Positions 15,064 to 23,638 of a stretch of 62,567 nucleotides of DNA are shown in pieces. The stretch comes from Actinomycetes bacterium (GTDB lineage: Bacteria > Actinomycetota > Thermoleophilia > Gaiellales > Gaiellaceae). Below the pieces are notes generated by a model, which was given only the letters and a program-made list of their open reading frames with translations, was not told the origin of the DNA and ran no database searches. Location: assembly GCA_025358355.1 (NCBI GenBank), contig JANYJX010000063.1:1-62567 (forward strand), in the 5' to 3' direction. Position 1 is the stretch's first letter. Every line of letters starts with the position of its first letter. Both the position numbers and the translations under genes were made by a program.

Positions 15064-15448
15064 TTAGAAATCGGAGTCGAGCACTTCGGCGCCGTGGTCG
15101 GGTGGCGCGCCGTAGGCGTAAACCAGGAGATCCTTCGCGCCGTGGTTCGCGGTCTGTAGCGCTGTCCCGGCATCGACGTGGATCAGTCCGCCCCTTGGCA
15201 CGTCGCGGCGTTCGGGCGGGTCGCCGAGGTACATCGTGAGCGTGCCTGCGAGGACGACGAACGTCTCCTCTTGAAGCTCGTGACGGTGGCGACGGCCCTT
15301 CGCGCCGGGCTCATAGCGCCAGACGTTCGCGTGTGTGTGCGAACTCCGCGAGCTCGCTCAGCTCGGCGACGTGTCGCGCCGGCTCGCCGGGCTCGTGCGG
15401 GCGTGTCGTCCACTCGAAGTCGTCCGGTCGGATCTCGCGGAAGGCCAC
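15064..15448 (-). pseudogene. cupin-domain protein interrupted by a frameshift in a CA repeat
   Basis: The gene starts with GTG just after the ddl stop (VAFREIRPDDFEWTTRPHEPG ... LSELAEFAHT), then loses frame in CACACACA. The other frame continues NVWRYEPGAKGRRHRH, ELQEETFVVLAGTLTMYLGD and DLLVYAYGAPPDHGAEVLDSDF to a TAA stop. These are the two cupin motifs with the metal-binding His/Glu residues. Adding one CA unit would restore the whole frame as EFAHTHANVW. The product would be a small metal-binding cupin of about 128 residues with unknown substrate. It is either a mutation at the repeat or a sequencing indel. Confidence 0.8.
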
Positions 15449-15449
15449 G

Positions 15450-16478
15450 CTAGAACTCAAGGCCAGAGCGGCGATCGTGGCGCTCCAGCGCGAGCTCGAT
15501 CAGGCGATCGACGAGCGCTGCATACGTGAACCCGGACGCTGCGAACAGCCGCGAGTAGAAGCTCGTCGACGTGAAACCCGGGATCGTGTTTAGCTCGTTC
15601 AGGACGATCTCGCCGTCGGTCTCGCGGACGAAGAAGTCGGCGCGCGCCATGCCCTCGCACTCGGTCGCCACGAACGCCTGCACCGCGAGCCGCTGCGCCC
15701 GCGCGAGGAGCTCGTCGGAGAGGCCAGGCGGCGGGATGAGCAGGTCAGAACCACCATCGTCGTACTTCGACGACGTGTCGTACCAGTCAGCGAAATGCGA
15801 CACCACCTGGCCGGGGAGCGACGCGACCGGCGACGTGAGGTTCCCGAGAATGGCGACCTCGATCTCCATCCCGGGGACGAACTCCTCGACGAGCACCTTC
15901 TCGTCGTGCCGACGCGCGAGCGCAACGGCTGGCTCGAGCTCCGCTTCCTCTCGCACCTTCGAGATTCCGATGGAGGAGCCGAGCCGCGCCGGCTTGACGA
16001 AGACCGGGTAGCCGAACGGGTTCGTGACCGGATCGCCGAGGCGGAGCGCGACGTGCCGGGCGACCGGGACGCCCTGGTCGCGCATCACGCGCTTGAACAT
16101 GTCCTTGTCCATGCACAGCGCCGACGCGAGCACACCTGGGCCGACATATGCGACACCGGCGAGTTCGCACAGCCCCTGGACGGTTCCGTCTTCGCCGAAC
16201 GGCCCGTGCAGGATCGGCAGGACGACATCGACCGCGCCGAGCGCTGTGGGCGCCGAATCAGCCGGAATCGGCAAGGTCTCGGCGACAGAGGCGGGCAGCG
16301 CTGCGCGTGCGTCACCAGCAGGTAGCGCCCAGCGGCCGTCGCGGGCGATCTCGATCGCGATGACGTCGTAGCGCGTCGGATCGAGCGCCGCGATCACGGA
16401 CGCCGCGGACGCGCGCGAGATCTCGTGCTCGCTCGAGCGCCCGCCCGCGAGCACAGCGACGCGGATCCTGCGGCTCAC
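15450..16478 (-). CDS. ddl: D-alanine--D-alanine ligase
   Basis: An ATP-grasp enzyme (342 residues) joining two D-alanines for the peptidoglycan stem peptide. Seen: VAVLAGGRSSEHEISRASA, LPILHGPFGEDGTVQGL, CMDKDMFKRVM, FVKPARLGSSIGISKV and the Mg-binding NELNTIPGFTSTSFYSRL near the end. The start overlaps the pknB stop by four bases, placing it at the end of the cell-wall operon, a sensible position for a precursor-supplying enzyme. Confidence 0.96.
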   Translation of the reverse strand: MSRRIRVAVLAGGRSSEHEISRASAASVIAALDPTRYDVIAIEIARDGRWALPAGDARAALPASVAETLPIPADSAPTALGAVDVVLPILHGPFGEDGTVQGLCELAGVAYVGPGVLASALCMDKDMFKRVMRDQGVPVARHVALRLGDPVTNPFGYPVFVKPARLGSSIGISKVREEAELEPAVALARRHDEKVLVEEFVPGMEIEVAILGNLTSPVASLPGQVVSHFADWYDTSSKYDDGGSDLLIPPPGLSDELLARAQRLAVQAFVATECEGMARADFFVRETDGEIVLNELNTIPGFTSTSFYSRLFAASGFTYAALVDRLIELALERHDRRSGLEF

Positions 16479-18436
16479 GGCGTGGTCGGCGGCGTCGGTG
16501 TCGTCAGCGGTGTTGTGGTCGTTGGCGGTGGAGGTAGCGCGGTGAGGCGCGCGACCGTGATCGTCACGACGCTGCCTGGCTTTGCGTCGGTCGAACCGCC
16601 CGGATCCTGGGTGACAACACGATTGTCTTGTGTCGGATCCTGTGTGGGGGTGAAGACGACCTTAACCTTGAACTGGTTCTGAACCAGCGTCGCCTTCGCG
16701 GTGTCGAGATCGAGATTTGTGACATCAGGCACCTGCTGGGTCGGCGGGCCCTTCGAGACGGTCAGCGTGACCGTCGTTCCCTGTGTGACGAGCGCGTTAC
16801 CGACCGGCAGCTGATCGATCACCTTGTTCGCCGGCTCGGTGGAATCGACATCGTTGCGCTTGACCCCAAACCCGGCGGCCTGCAGCTGCGCGGAAGCCTG
16901 GTCGTACAGGAGACCGCGCACGTCCGGCAATACGACCTGCTTCGGGCCTTTCGAGACGTTGATCCGCACGCGCGATCCGGCGACGACGATGACACCCGCG
17001 TGTGGATCCTGCGCGACGACCGTGTCGGCCGTCTGGTCAGAGGGAACGGGTTGCGGATTCGGATCCAAGCCGGCTTTGACCAGGATCGCGATCGCGTCGT
17101 CGCGCGACTTCCCGATCAAGTCGGGAACAGGCACCTTCGGCTTGCCGGTCGAAACGCGCAGCACGACGATGTCGCCGCGCGCGAGCTTCGAGCCCTCGAT
17201 CGGCTCCTGCTGGAAGACCGTGCCGATCGGAACGTCGGCGTTCGCGGCGTTCTCGACGCGGGGCTCGAAGCCCTGCTTCGTGACGAGCGCTGACGCCTGC
17301 GCCTGCTGCAAGCCGGTGTACTGACCGACGACCAGCGGCTTTGAGTTGTCGAGCTGCCGCTGGACTTTGTTGTAGAGGAAGTAGCCACCCGCGGCGAGCC
17401 CGACGGCGACGGCGAGCCCGATCAGCACCCACGCCCACGGGAAGCCCGAGCGGCGAACCTCGGAGTCGTACGCGCGATATCGCCCATCGCTGCCAACCGG
17501 AGGACGTCGCGCGCCATTGCCCGCCTGCGTGACCATGGTCGCCGCGGAGGCGCCCGAGAGAACGGCGGTCGCGGCATCCTCGGTCTCGCCGCCGACACCT
17601 TCGCCACGCGCGACGAGCTCCAGGTCGCGATCCATGTCGACGGCCGAGCGGTAGCGATCCTTCGGATCCTTCGCGAGCGCGCGCAGGACGACGAGATCGA
17701 GGTCGTGCGGAATCTCTGGCCGGATCGCCGACGGCGGGGCGGGCGTGTGCGAGAGATGCTTCATCGCGATCTCGACAGCCGTCTCGCCGGTGAACGGCAC
17801 GGCGCCGGTGAGCAACTCGTAGAGGACGACGCCGGTCGAATAGAGGTCGGAGCTCTCGTCCACCGGGGCACCACGCGCCTGTTCGGGCGAGAGGTACTGC
17901 GCGGTGCCGATGATCGAGCCGGCCTCGGTCATCTGGCTCGCAGCTCCGGCACGGGCGATGCCGAAGTCGGCGACCTGGATCCGCCCTTCGCGGTCGACGA
18001 TCACGTTGTGCGGCTTGATATCGCGATGGATGATCCCGTTCCGGTGCGCGTAGCGAAGCGCGGCGAGAATCTGGCGTGCGTAGGCGATCGCGACGGGGAC
18101 CGGGCAGGGGCCGCGGTTGATCAGCAGTTCCTTCAGCGTTCGGCCTTCGACGTACTCCATGACGATGAAGTACGAGCCATCCGACTCGCCACGGTCGTAG
18201 ACCGACACGATGTTCTGGTGCGAGAGACCCGCGGCGTGCGTGGCCTCGCGGCGGAAGCGCTCGACGAACTGCTCGTCGTTCGCGTAGCGGTCGTGGAGGA
18301 TCTTGACTGCGACCCGCCGGCCGAGCTCCTGGTCCTCGGCGAGCCACACATCGGCCATGCCGCCCGAGCCGAGCTTGCGCTCGAGGCGGTAGCGGCCGGC
18401 GAATATCGAGCCTGTCATGGAGTCGGAGCGTGCCAT
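16475..18436 (-). CDS. pknB: PASTA-domain serine/threonine protein kinase
   Basis: A 653-residue membrane kinase controlling cell-wall growth and division. The cytoplasmic kinase domain (about 15-275) has GSGGMADV, the ATP-binding lysine at about K45 (VAVKILHDR), HRDIKPHN, DFGIAR and APE-like LSPEQARG. A disordered juxtamembrane segment follows, then one membrane helix (WAWVLIGLAVAVGLAAGGYFLY, about 335-356). Four extracellular PASTA repeats (starting near VGQYTGL, VPDLIG, LPDVRG and VPDVTN) bind muropeptides or lipid II. A Thr/Pro-rich tail ends the protein. It follows pbpA and overlaps ddl. An internal ATG at residue 7 is an alternative start. Confidence 0.96.
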   Translation of the reverse strand: MARSDSMTGSIFAGRYRLERKLGSGGMADVWLAEDQELGRRVAVKILHDRYANDEQFVERFRREATHAAGLSHQNIVSVYDRGESDGSYFIVMEYVEGRTLKELLINRGPCPVPVAIAYARQILAALRYAHRNGIIHRDIKPHNVIVDREGRIQVADFGIARAGAASQMTEAGSIIGTAQYLSPEQARGAPVDESSDLYSTGVVLYELLTGAVPFTGETAVEIAMKHLSHTPAPPSAIRPEIPHDLDLVVLRALAKDPKDRYRSAVDMDRDLELVARGEGVGGETEDAATAVLSGASAATMVTQAGNGARRPPVGSDGRYRAYDSEVRRSGFPWAWVLIGLAVAVGLAAGGYFLYNKVQRQLDNSKPLVVGQYTGLQQAQASALVTKQGFEPRVENAANADVPIGTVFQQEPIEGSKLARGDIVVLRVSTGKPKVPVPDLIGKSRDDAIAILVKAGLDPNPQPVPSDQTADTVVAQDPHAGVIVVAGSRVRINVSKGPKQVVLPDVRGLLYDQASAQLQAAGFGVKRNDVDSTEPANKVIDQLPVGNALVTQGTTVTLTVSKGPPTQQVPDVTNLDLDTAKATLVQNQFKVKVVFTPTQDPTQDNRVVTQDPGGSTDAKPGSVVTITVARLTALPPPPTTTTPLTTPTPPTTP

Positions 18437-18461
18437 TCGGATGTAAAGGGTAGGTGTCCTG

Positions 18462-19949
18462 TTAGTTCGCGGTCGTTGACAAGAGGGCCTGCATGACCTG
18501 ACGGGCGATCGGGGCGGCTGTCGCGCCGCCCGTCAGCGACTGGCCTTCGAGCACGACCGCGACCGCGACGCTCGGCGGCGAGCCGTCGCTTCGGCCGGCG
18601 AAGCAGATGAACCATGTCGTGTTCCGGCCAGGAATCGCCGTCTCGGCGGTTCCCGTCTTGCCGGCGACGGTGAAGCCCGGGATCGCGGCTGCGGTGCCGG
18701 TACCGCGCTGGACGACGCCGAGCATCATCTCGCTGATCGCGGTCGCTGTGTCCTTCGAGATGGCGTGGCCGAGAGCCACGGGCGTTGTCTTCTGGATCGT
18801 GCTGCCGCCGGGCGCGGTGATCCGGGAGACGACATACGGCTGCATCAGGATGCCGCCGTTGCCGATCGCGCCCGCGACCATAGCCATCTGCAGTGGCGTC
18901 ACGAGCAGCCGCTCCTGGCCGAACGCGAGGCGGCCGGGGTCGACGTTGCTGTCGAGTTTCGGGTCGTAGAGCTTGTGCTTGTTATAGAGCCCGCTCGTCA
19001 GCCGCTCGCCGATCGGCGTTTCGAGCGGCGGGGCCGAGTAGAAGCCGAATCGTTTCGCCTGCGCGAGGATCCGCCTCGCGCCGAGATCCTTGCCGATGTT
19101 GCAGAAGACCGAGTTGACCGAGTGCACGAGCGCGTCCTTGAGCGCGATCCGCCCGAAAACCTCGGGGCCGCGCTGGTCGGCAAAGTTATGTACCGGCTTG
19201 CCGTACTCGGTGCAGAAGCCGGGGTCGGTGAACAGCGAGTCCGGCGTGTACTTCTTCGACTCGAGCGCGGCCGCCGTGGTGACGACCTTGAACGTCGAGC
19301 CAGGCGGGTAGAGCCCGGCAGTCGCCCGGTTGACGAGCGGCGAGGCCGGAACGCAGTCGGCCTTGATCCGCCCAATCGAGGTGTAGTCGCGCTCGACGGC
19401 GTTCGGGTTGTAGCTCGGCGCGGACGCGAGCACCTGCACGGCGCCCGTGCGTGGGTCGAAGGCGACGACAGCACCGCACTGCGTGCCAAGCGCGTCGAGC
19501 GCGACCTTCTGCGCCGCGAGATTGATCGTCAGCTGGACGTTGTTGCCCTTGATCGGCTTGCCGCGGAACTGGTCGAGCGAGTTGTTCACGATCGTCGAGA
19601 GGCGCGAGTTCGACGCCGTGAGGAAGTCGTTCAGCGAGCTCTCGAGACCGGTTCGCGCGCGTGACACGGTCGAATATCCGACGACGTGCGCGGTCAGCGC
19701 GCCATGCGGGTAGCGGCGGAAGAAGAGCGGGCGCTGGTCGACGATCGTCTTGCGGTTTGCGGCGAGCAGCTGGCCGTTCGTGGTGATCGCACCTCGCTCG
19801 ATCGAGAACTGCGCGACCCGTTGAATTGCGTTGTCTTGCCGAGCGGCGAGCGCGGGTCGCGCCCACGTCTGCCAGTAGGTCGTCGCGGCGATCAGCGTGG
19901 TAAGCAGCAGCATCGCGACGCCGGAAAGCCGGATGATCTGGCGGTTCAT
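18462..19949 (-). CDS. pbpA: class B penicillin-binding protein (PbpA type)
   Basis: A 495-residue transpeptidase anchored by one N-terminal membrane helix (LSGVAMLLLTTLIAATTYW). The active-site motifs are in order: SxxK as STFK (PPGSTFKVVT, about residue 230), SxN as SVN (HSVNSVF) and KTG as KTGTAE. It cross-links peptidoglycan together with the SEDS glycosyltransferase encoded just upstream, with which it overlaps by four bases. PknB downstream and PstP upstream are its likely regulators. Confidence 0.95.
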   Translation of the reverse strand: MNRQIIRLSGVAMLLLTTLIAATTYWQTWARPALAARQDNAIQRVAQFSIERGAITTNGQLLAANRKTIVDQRPLFFRRYPHGALTAHVVGYSTVSRARTGLESSLNDFLTASNSRLSTIVNNSLDQFRGKPIKGNNVQLTINLAAQKVALDALGTQCGAVVAFDPRTGAVQVLASAPSYNPNAVERDYTSIGRIKADCVPASPLVNRATAGLYPPGSTFKVVTTAAALESKKYTPDSLFTDPGFCTEYGKPVHNFADQRGPEVFGRIALKDALVHSVNSVFCNIGKDLGARRILAQAKRFGFYSAPPLETPIGERLTSGLYNKHKLYDPKLDSNVDPGRLAFGQERLLVTPLQMAMVAGAIGNGGILMQPYVVSRITAPGGSTIQKTTPVALGHAISKDTATAISEMMLGVVQRGTGTAAAIPGFTVAGKTGTAETAIPGRNTTWFICFAGRSDGSPPSVAVAVVLEGQSLTGGATAAPIARQVMQALLSTTAN

Positions 19950-21256
19950 CGTTCACCTGTTGCTGCGTGCGCCCGCTGTGACACGAGCAACAACAGCGCG
20001 ACGACGCCGAAGTTCGCGAGGATGCTCGAGCCGCCGTAGGAGACGAACGGCATCGTGATCCCCGTCAGCGGCATCACGCGCAGCACGCCGCCGAGGATGA
20101 TGAACGTCTGCAGCGCGAGCCCGAACGTGAGCCCGGACGCGAGTAGCTTCGAGAAGCCATCCTGCGAGATCAGCGCGATGCGCATCCCGCGCGCGACGAA
20201 GACCATGAACACGAGGAGAATCGCCGAGGCGCCGATCAGCCCGAGCTCTTGCGCGATCGCCGAGTAGACGAAGTCGGTGTTCAGCGCCGGGATCAGCCGC
20301 GAGCCGTCGGGCAGCGTGAAGACCCCGCGCGAGATGCCCGTCCCGCCGAAGCCGCCGTTCGCGATCGAGTAGAAGCTCTTCACGAGCTGGTACGACTGGC
20401 AGTTCTGGCGGTAGTCGAACGTGCCGTTGACCGGGCAGAAGACCTTGACGTCGGTCCACGGGTGCAGCCAGATCGTCACGCGCTCCTGCACCCGCGTGAT
20501 CGCCGTGTACAGAACCGCGGCGCCGCCCAGGAACAGCGTTAGCCCGGCCAGCACGTATGAGACGCGGCCGGTCGCGACGTAGAGCATGCCGAGGAAGATC
20601 CCGAAGTTGAGTAGCGCGCTGCCGAGGTCGTTCGTCTCGACGATCACGAGCATCGCGGCGCCCCAGATCGCGAGGAGCGGGCCGAAGTCCTTCAGCCGAC
20701 CCTGAGCAAGCGATTCGCGCTTGTCGCGCAGGTAGCCGGCGAGGAACAGGACGAGGAAGATCTTCGCGATCTCACCCGGCTGGAACTGGTAACCGCCGAC
20801 GCGAATCCACAGCCGGACACCGTTCACCCGCTGGCCTAGATGCGGCACCGACGGCAACAGGAGCAGCCCGATCGCCGAGACACCGAACAGGTACTTGTAC
20901 TTCTCGAGCGCCCGGTAGTCGAAGCGCAGCGCGATGAGGACGGCCGCGAATGTGAGCACGCCGAGCGCGACCCACGTCGCTTGGCGGCGCCCGTCGGCCG
21001 GGTCGAGCCGGTAGTTGATCGTCAGCCCGACCGCGGTGAGGAGCGCGGTCAGCGGGAGCAAGGTGGGGTCGGCGAGCGGCACCGCGAACCGCGTCACGAG
21101 GTGCGCGACAAAGTAGATCCCGACGACGATCCCGACCCCGACAAGCGCCCGTGGCGAAACCGTGTTGTGGCGGCCGATCCACGCGCTCCCAAACGCTGCC
21201 GTGCCGAGAATCGCGACGAGGACGAGGTTCGCGAGCTCCCTGTTGCGCGAGCTCAT
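19946..21256 (-). CDS. rodA: SEDS-family peptidoglycan glycosyltransferase (RodA/FtsW)
   Basis: A 436-residue protein with about 12 membrane helices. SEDS signatures include GVRLWIRVGGYQFQPGEIAKI, VIVETNDLGSALLNFGIF, the catalytic-loop NTDFVYSAIAQELGLIG and GITMPFVSYGGSSILANFG at the C-terminus. It polymerises lipid II into glycan strands with the PbpA partner next to it. Its place in the pstP-rodA-pbpA-pknB order is the conserved actinobacterial arrangement, which supports RodA rather than FtsW. Confidence 0.93.
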   Translation of the reverse strand: MSSRNRELANLVLVAILGTAAFGSAWIGRHNTVSPRALVGVGIVVGIYFVAHLVTRFAVPLADPTLLPLTALLTAVGLTINYRLDPADGRRQATWVALGVLTFAAVLIALRFDYRALEKYKYLFGVSAIGLLLLPSVPHLGQRVNGVRLWIRVGGYQFQPGEIAKIFLVLFLAGYLRDKRESLAQGRLKDFGPLLAIWGAAMLVIVETNDLGSALLNFGIFLGMLYVATGRVSYVLAGLTLFLGGAAVLYTAITRVQERVTIWLHPWTDVKVFCPVNGTFDYRQNCQSYQLVKSFYSIANGGFGGTGISRGVFTLPDGSRLIPALNTDFVYSAIAQELGLIGASAILLVFMVFVARGMRIALISQDGFSKLLASGLTFGLALQTFIILGGVLRVMPLTGITMPFVSYGGSSILANFGVVALLLLVSQRAHAATGER

Positions 21257-21266
21257 CTGCGCCGGC

Positions 21267-22181
21267 TCATCGGGCGATGCCCCACCAGATCAGCAGTGCG
21301 CCGGCGACAAGCGCGAGGCCGATCGCACCGATCGCCAGCGCCCGCCCGCCGGAGCCTGCGCCGTGGCGACGGACGGCGGGGGCCGGCGCTGCTTCGGGCG
21401 TCCCGAGGTCGGCAGATTCGGCTGTTGAATCGTCCGGCTCGGCTGCGATGCGCACAGGCGGGTCGCCGTCCTCGATCTCGAACGCGACAACCGTGATGTT
21501 GTCGATTCCTCCGGCACGGTTTGCGGCCGCGACGAGCTCGCGCGCGATAGCCTCGGGCTCGGCGCCAGCATCGGCCACGACGCGAGCAATGGGCGCGTCC
21601 GGGACCATGTCCGTCAGCCCGTCCGAGCAGAGGATGTAGAGGTCGCCCGGCTGCGGGCGGATCGTCTCGACATCGACCTCGACGGTCGCCTCGGTGCCGA
21701 CCGCGCGCGTGATCACGGAGCGATGCGGATGCTGCTCGGCATTTTCCGGACTGAGCCTTCCCGCGCGGACGAGCTCGCCGACGAGCGAGTGATCGTCGGT
21801 CAGCTGGCTCAGCTCGCCGACGCGGAAGAGGTATGCGCGCGAGTCGCCGACGTGGCCAATCGCGATCGTCCCGGCGCTTTCGTCGACCAGCAGTGCGGTG
21901 ATCGTCGTCCCCATTCCGGCAACCTCCGGGTCACCGAGCGCGCGCTCGTAGATCCGCCGGTTGGCCTCGCCGATCAGCGTGACGAGCGTGTCCTCACCCT
22001 GAGCGTCCGGCGGGCGTTCCGACAGCGCGGCGGCGGCCAGGCGCGACGCCACCTCGCCGGCCTGCGCTCCGCCGACGCCGTCGGCGATCGCGAACAGCGG
22101 CAGTTCGCAGACGTAGGAGTCCTCGTTGTTGACCCGCCGGCGCCCGGTATCGGACAGCACGGCGGTGCGACCGATCCTCAC
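21267..22181 (-). CDS. pstP: PP2C-family serine/threonine phosphatase (PstP)
   Basis: 304 residues from GTG 22181, which overlaps the fhaB stop by four bases. The PP2C core shows the metal-binding residues in SDTGRRRVNNEDS, FAIADGVGGAQAGEVAS, GHVGDSRAYLFR, LCSDGLTDMV and GGIDNITVVAFE. A Pro/Ala-rich linker and one C-terminal membrane helix (ALAIGAIGLALVAGALLIWW) anchor it with a very short outside tail, unlike the longer external domain of mycobacterial PstP. It should reverse PknB-type phosphorylation. Confidence 0.94.
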   Translation of the reverse strand: MRIGRTAVLSDTGRRRVNNEDSYVCELPLFAIADGVGGAQAGEVASRLAAAALSERPPDAQGEDTLVTLIGEANRRIYERALGDPEVAGMGTTITALLVDESAGTIAIGHVGDSRAYLFRVGELSQLTDDHSLVGELVRAGRLSPENAEQHPHRSVITRAVGTEATVEVDVETIRPQPGDLYILCSDGLTDMVPDAPIARVVADAGAEPEAIARELVAAANRAGGIDNITVVAFEIEDGDPPVRIAAEPDDSTAESADLGTPEAAPAPAVRRHGAGSGGRALAIGAIGLALVAGALLIWWGIAR

Positions 22182-22666
22182 GCTTCCACCCGCAACTCGG
22201 TCTCGCCGACCTTGACGAGATCGTTCGCCACCAGCTGGCGCGAGGTGGTGACGCGCGCGTTGTTCACGTACGTGCCGTTCGTCGAGCCGAGATCCTCGAT
22301 CCATAGACCGTCGCTAGCCGGGTTAATGCGTGCGTGATGGCTCGACGCGAACTCGTCGTGATCGAGCCGTAGGCCGCAGTCGGGAGCGCGGCCGATGACT
22401 ACCGGGTCGGGAAACACTAGGAGGTCGCCACGGGTCAGCGTCGGGCTCGCGACAACACGGAGTCGCCCTGGCTTGATCGCCCTCACGCGCGCGAGCGCGC
22501 GAAGCTCATCGGCCTGCGCGGCGCCGATCACGATGCTCTCCTGCGGGGCCGCGCGAACGTCGCGCGTGGCACTCCGCACGATCATCCAGATGAACAGGTA
22601 AATCAGCACCAGGAACCCGATCTTCAGCGCGAGGAGCGCGGTATCGACGGCGATCGAGCCGGTCAC
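22178..22666 (-). CDS. fhaB: FHA-domain protein with N-terminal membrane helix (FhaB/FipA-like)
   Basis: 162 residues. A transmembrane helix near the N-terminus (ALLALKIGFLVLIYLFIWMIV) is followed by a forkhead-associated domain with the phosphothreonine-binding residues in VIGRAPDCGLRLDHDEFASSHHARI and DLGSTNGTYVN. It reads threonine phosphorylation made by the kinases of this cluster. GTGA overlaps at both ends tie it to fhaA and pstP. Confidence 0.92.
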   Translation of the reverse strand: MTGSIAVDTALLALKIGFLVLIYLFIWMIVRSATRDVRAAPQESIVIGAAQADELRALARVRAIKPGRLRVVASPTLTRGDLLVFPDPVVIGRAPDCGLRLDHDEFASSHHARINPASDGLWIEDLGSTNGTYVNNARVTTSRQLVANDLVKVGETELRVEA

Positions 22667-23433
22667 GGCAGCGAACGGGTGAAGATCAGCTCGGTCGAGC
22701 CGATCGTGATCACGTCGCCGTCGGAGAGCTTCTCCCGCTCGACGCGCCGCCCGTTGAGGTCCGTGCCGTTCGTCGAACCGAGATCGATGAGCCAGTACGT
22801 CGCGCTGTCTTGGCGCAGCTCAGCGTGCCGCCGCGAAACGTTCGTGTCGGCGAGCCGTACGTCGCATTCGCGGCTGCGCCCGATCACGACGATGCGCGAG
22901 ACGACGGGATACTCGCGACCCTCGAAGGCCAGCGTTACAACCTCGCGCTCGACCGGCGGCGGTTCGGCAGGCTCCGTCGCGAGCGGCTCACGCGCCTTGT
23001 AGATCATCGTTGCCGAGGTCTCGGGTGGCGACATCACGGGCAGCACGGGTGCCAGAGCCGCGGGAGGTTGGACGACGCTGGCGGCGATCCCGAACTCGCC
23101 GATCGCGAGATCGTCGTCGGTCGCCATGACGACGCGCGGCGGCGTCAGCAGCGCATACGCCTCGCGCCGCGCGTGCTCGGCGAGATACTCCTGCAACTCA
23201 CCGACGAGCGAGCCTTCGTACGACGCGAACTGCGCACGATCGCCGGGCGAGAGGTAGACGGTGTACTCGTTGGGCACGTAGACCCGCGAGACCGAGACCG
23301 AACGGTGCTCGTCCATCTCCTTCGCGAGCTTGCGGGCGAGCTCGACCGGTTGAACGTGGGTGCGGAAAGCCCGGCCGAAAACCCCCTCGAACAGGCCCTC
23401 GATCTTGCTCTCGATGCTGCGCAAGACGCTCAT
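22663..23433 (-). CDS. fhaA: DUF3662/FHA-domain protein (FhaA-like)
   Basis: 256 residues. The N-terminal DUF3662 domain (SIESKIEGLFEGVFGRAFRTHVQPVELARKL, YVPNEYTVYLSP) is typical of mycobacterial FhaA. A shorter than usual proline-rich linker leads to a C-terminal FHA domain (VVIGRSRECDVRLADTNVSRRHAEL, DLGSTNGTDLNGR). FhaA-type proteins bind phosphorylated kinase and the lipid II flippase MurJ and so tune peptidoglycan precursor export. It is the first of the tightly overlapping genes of this operon. Confidence 0.93.
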   Translation of the reverse strand: MSVLRSIESKIEGLFEGVFGRAFRTHVQPVELARKLAKEMDEHRSVSVSRVYVPNEYTVYLSPGDRAQFASYEGSLVGELQEYLAEHARREAYALLTPPRVVMATDDDLAIGEFGIAASVVQPPAALAPVLPVMSPPETSATMIYKAREPLATEPAEPPPVEREVVTLAFEGREYPVVSRIVVIGRSRECDVRLADTNVSRRHAELRQDSATYWLIDLGSTNGTDLNGRRVEREKLSDGDVITIGSTELIFTRSLP

Positions 23434-23456
23434 GCGTATCCGTTCTCCGCTTCGGC

Positions 23457-23542
23457 GCCGGCAAAGCCGGCACCTGCGCTTTCGAGCGGCTCCGTCGAGC
23501 CTACGCCGCCGCCGGCTGCGACTCCCACCCGGCTAAGCCGGG
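23457..23542. repeat. two small GC hairpins in the fhaA leader
   Basis: GCCGGC-aaa-GCCGGC (23457-23471) and CCCGGC-taa-GCCGGG (23528-23542) lie between the kinase stop and fhaA. They could form in the fhaA leader RNA on the minus strand. An ORF of 49 codons (start 23579) ends with its stop overlapping the fhaA ATG, but it lacks a ribosome-binding site and I do not call it. Confidence 0.35.
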
Positions 23543-23638
23543 CGTCGTCGTAGCCTGACACCGCCCGAGGAACGCGCATGAGCGTTGGGATTGACGCAGG
23601 GTGTCTCATGCTGAGAGCGGGGTCGTCCGGCTCCGAGT

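Noticed and set aside
23430-23579. 49-codon ORF overlapping the fhaA start
   Set aside because: No ribosome-binding site and Gly/Ala-biased composition; the ATGA overlap alone is not enough.
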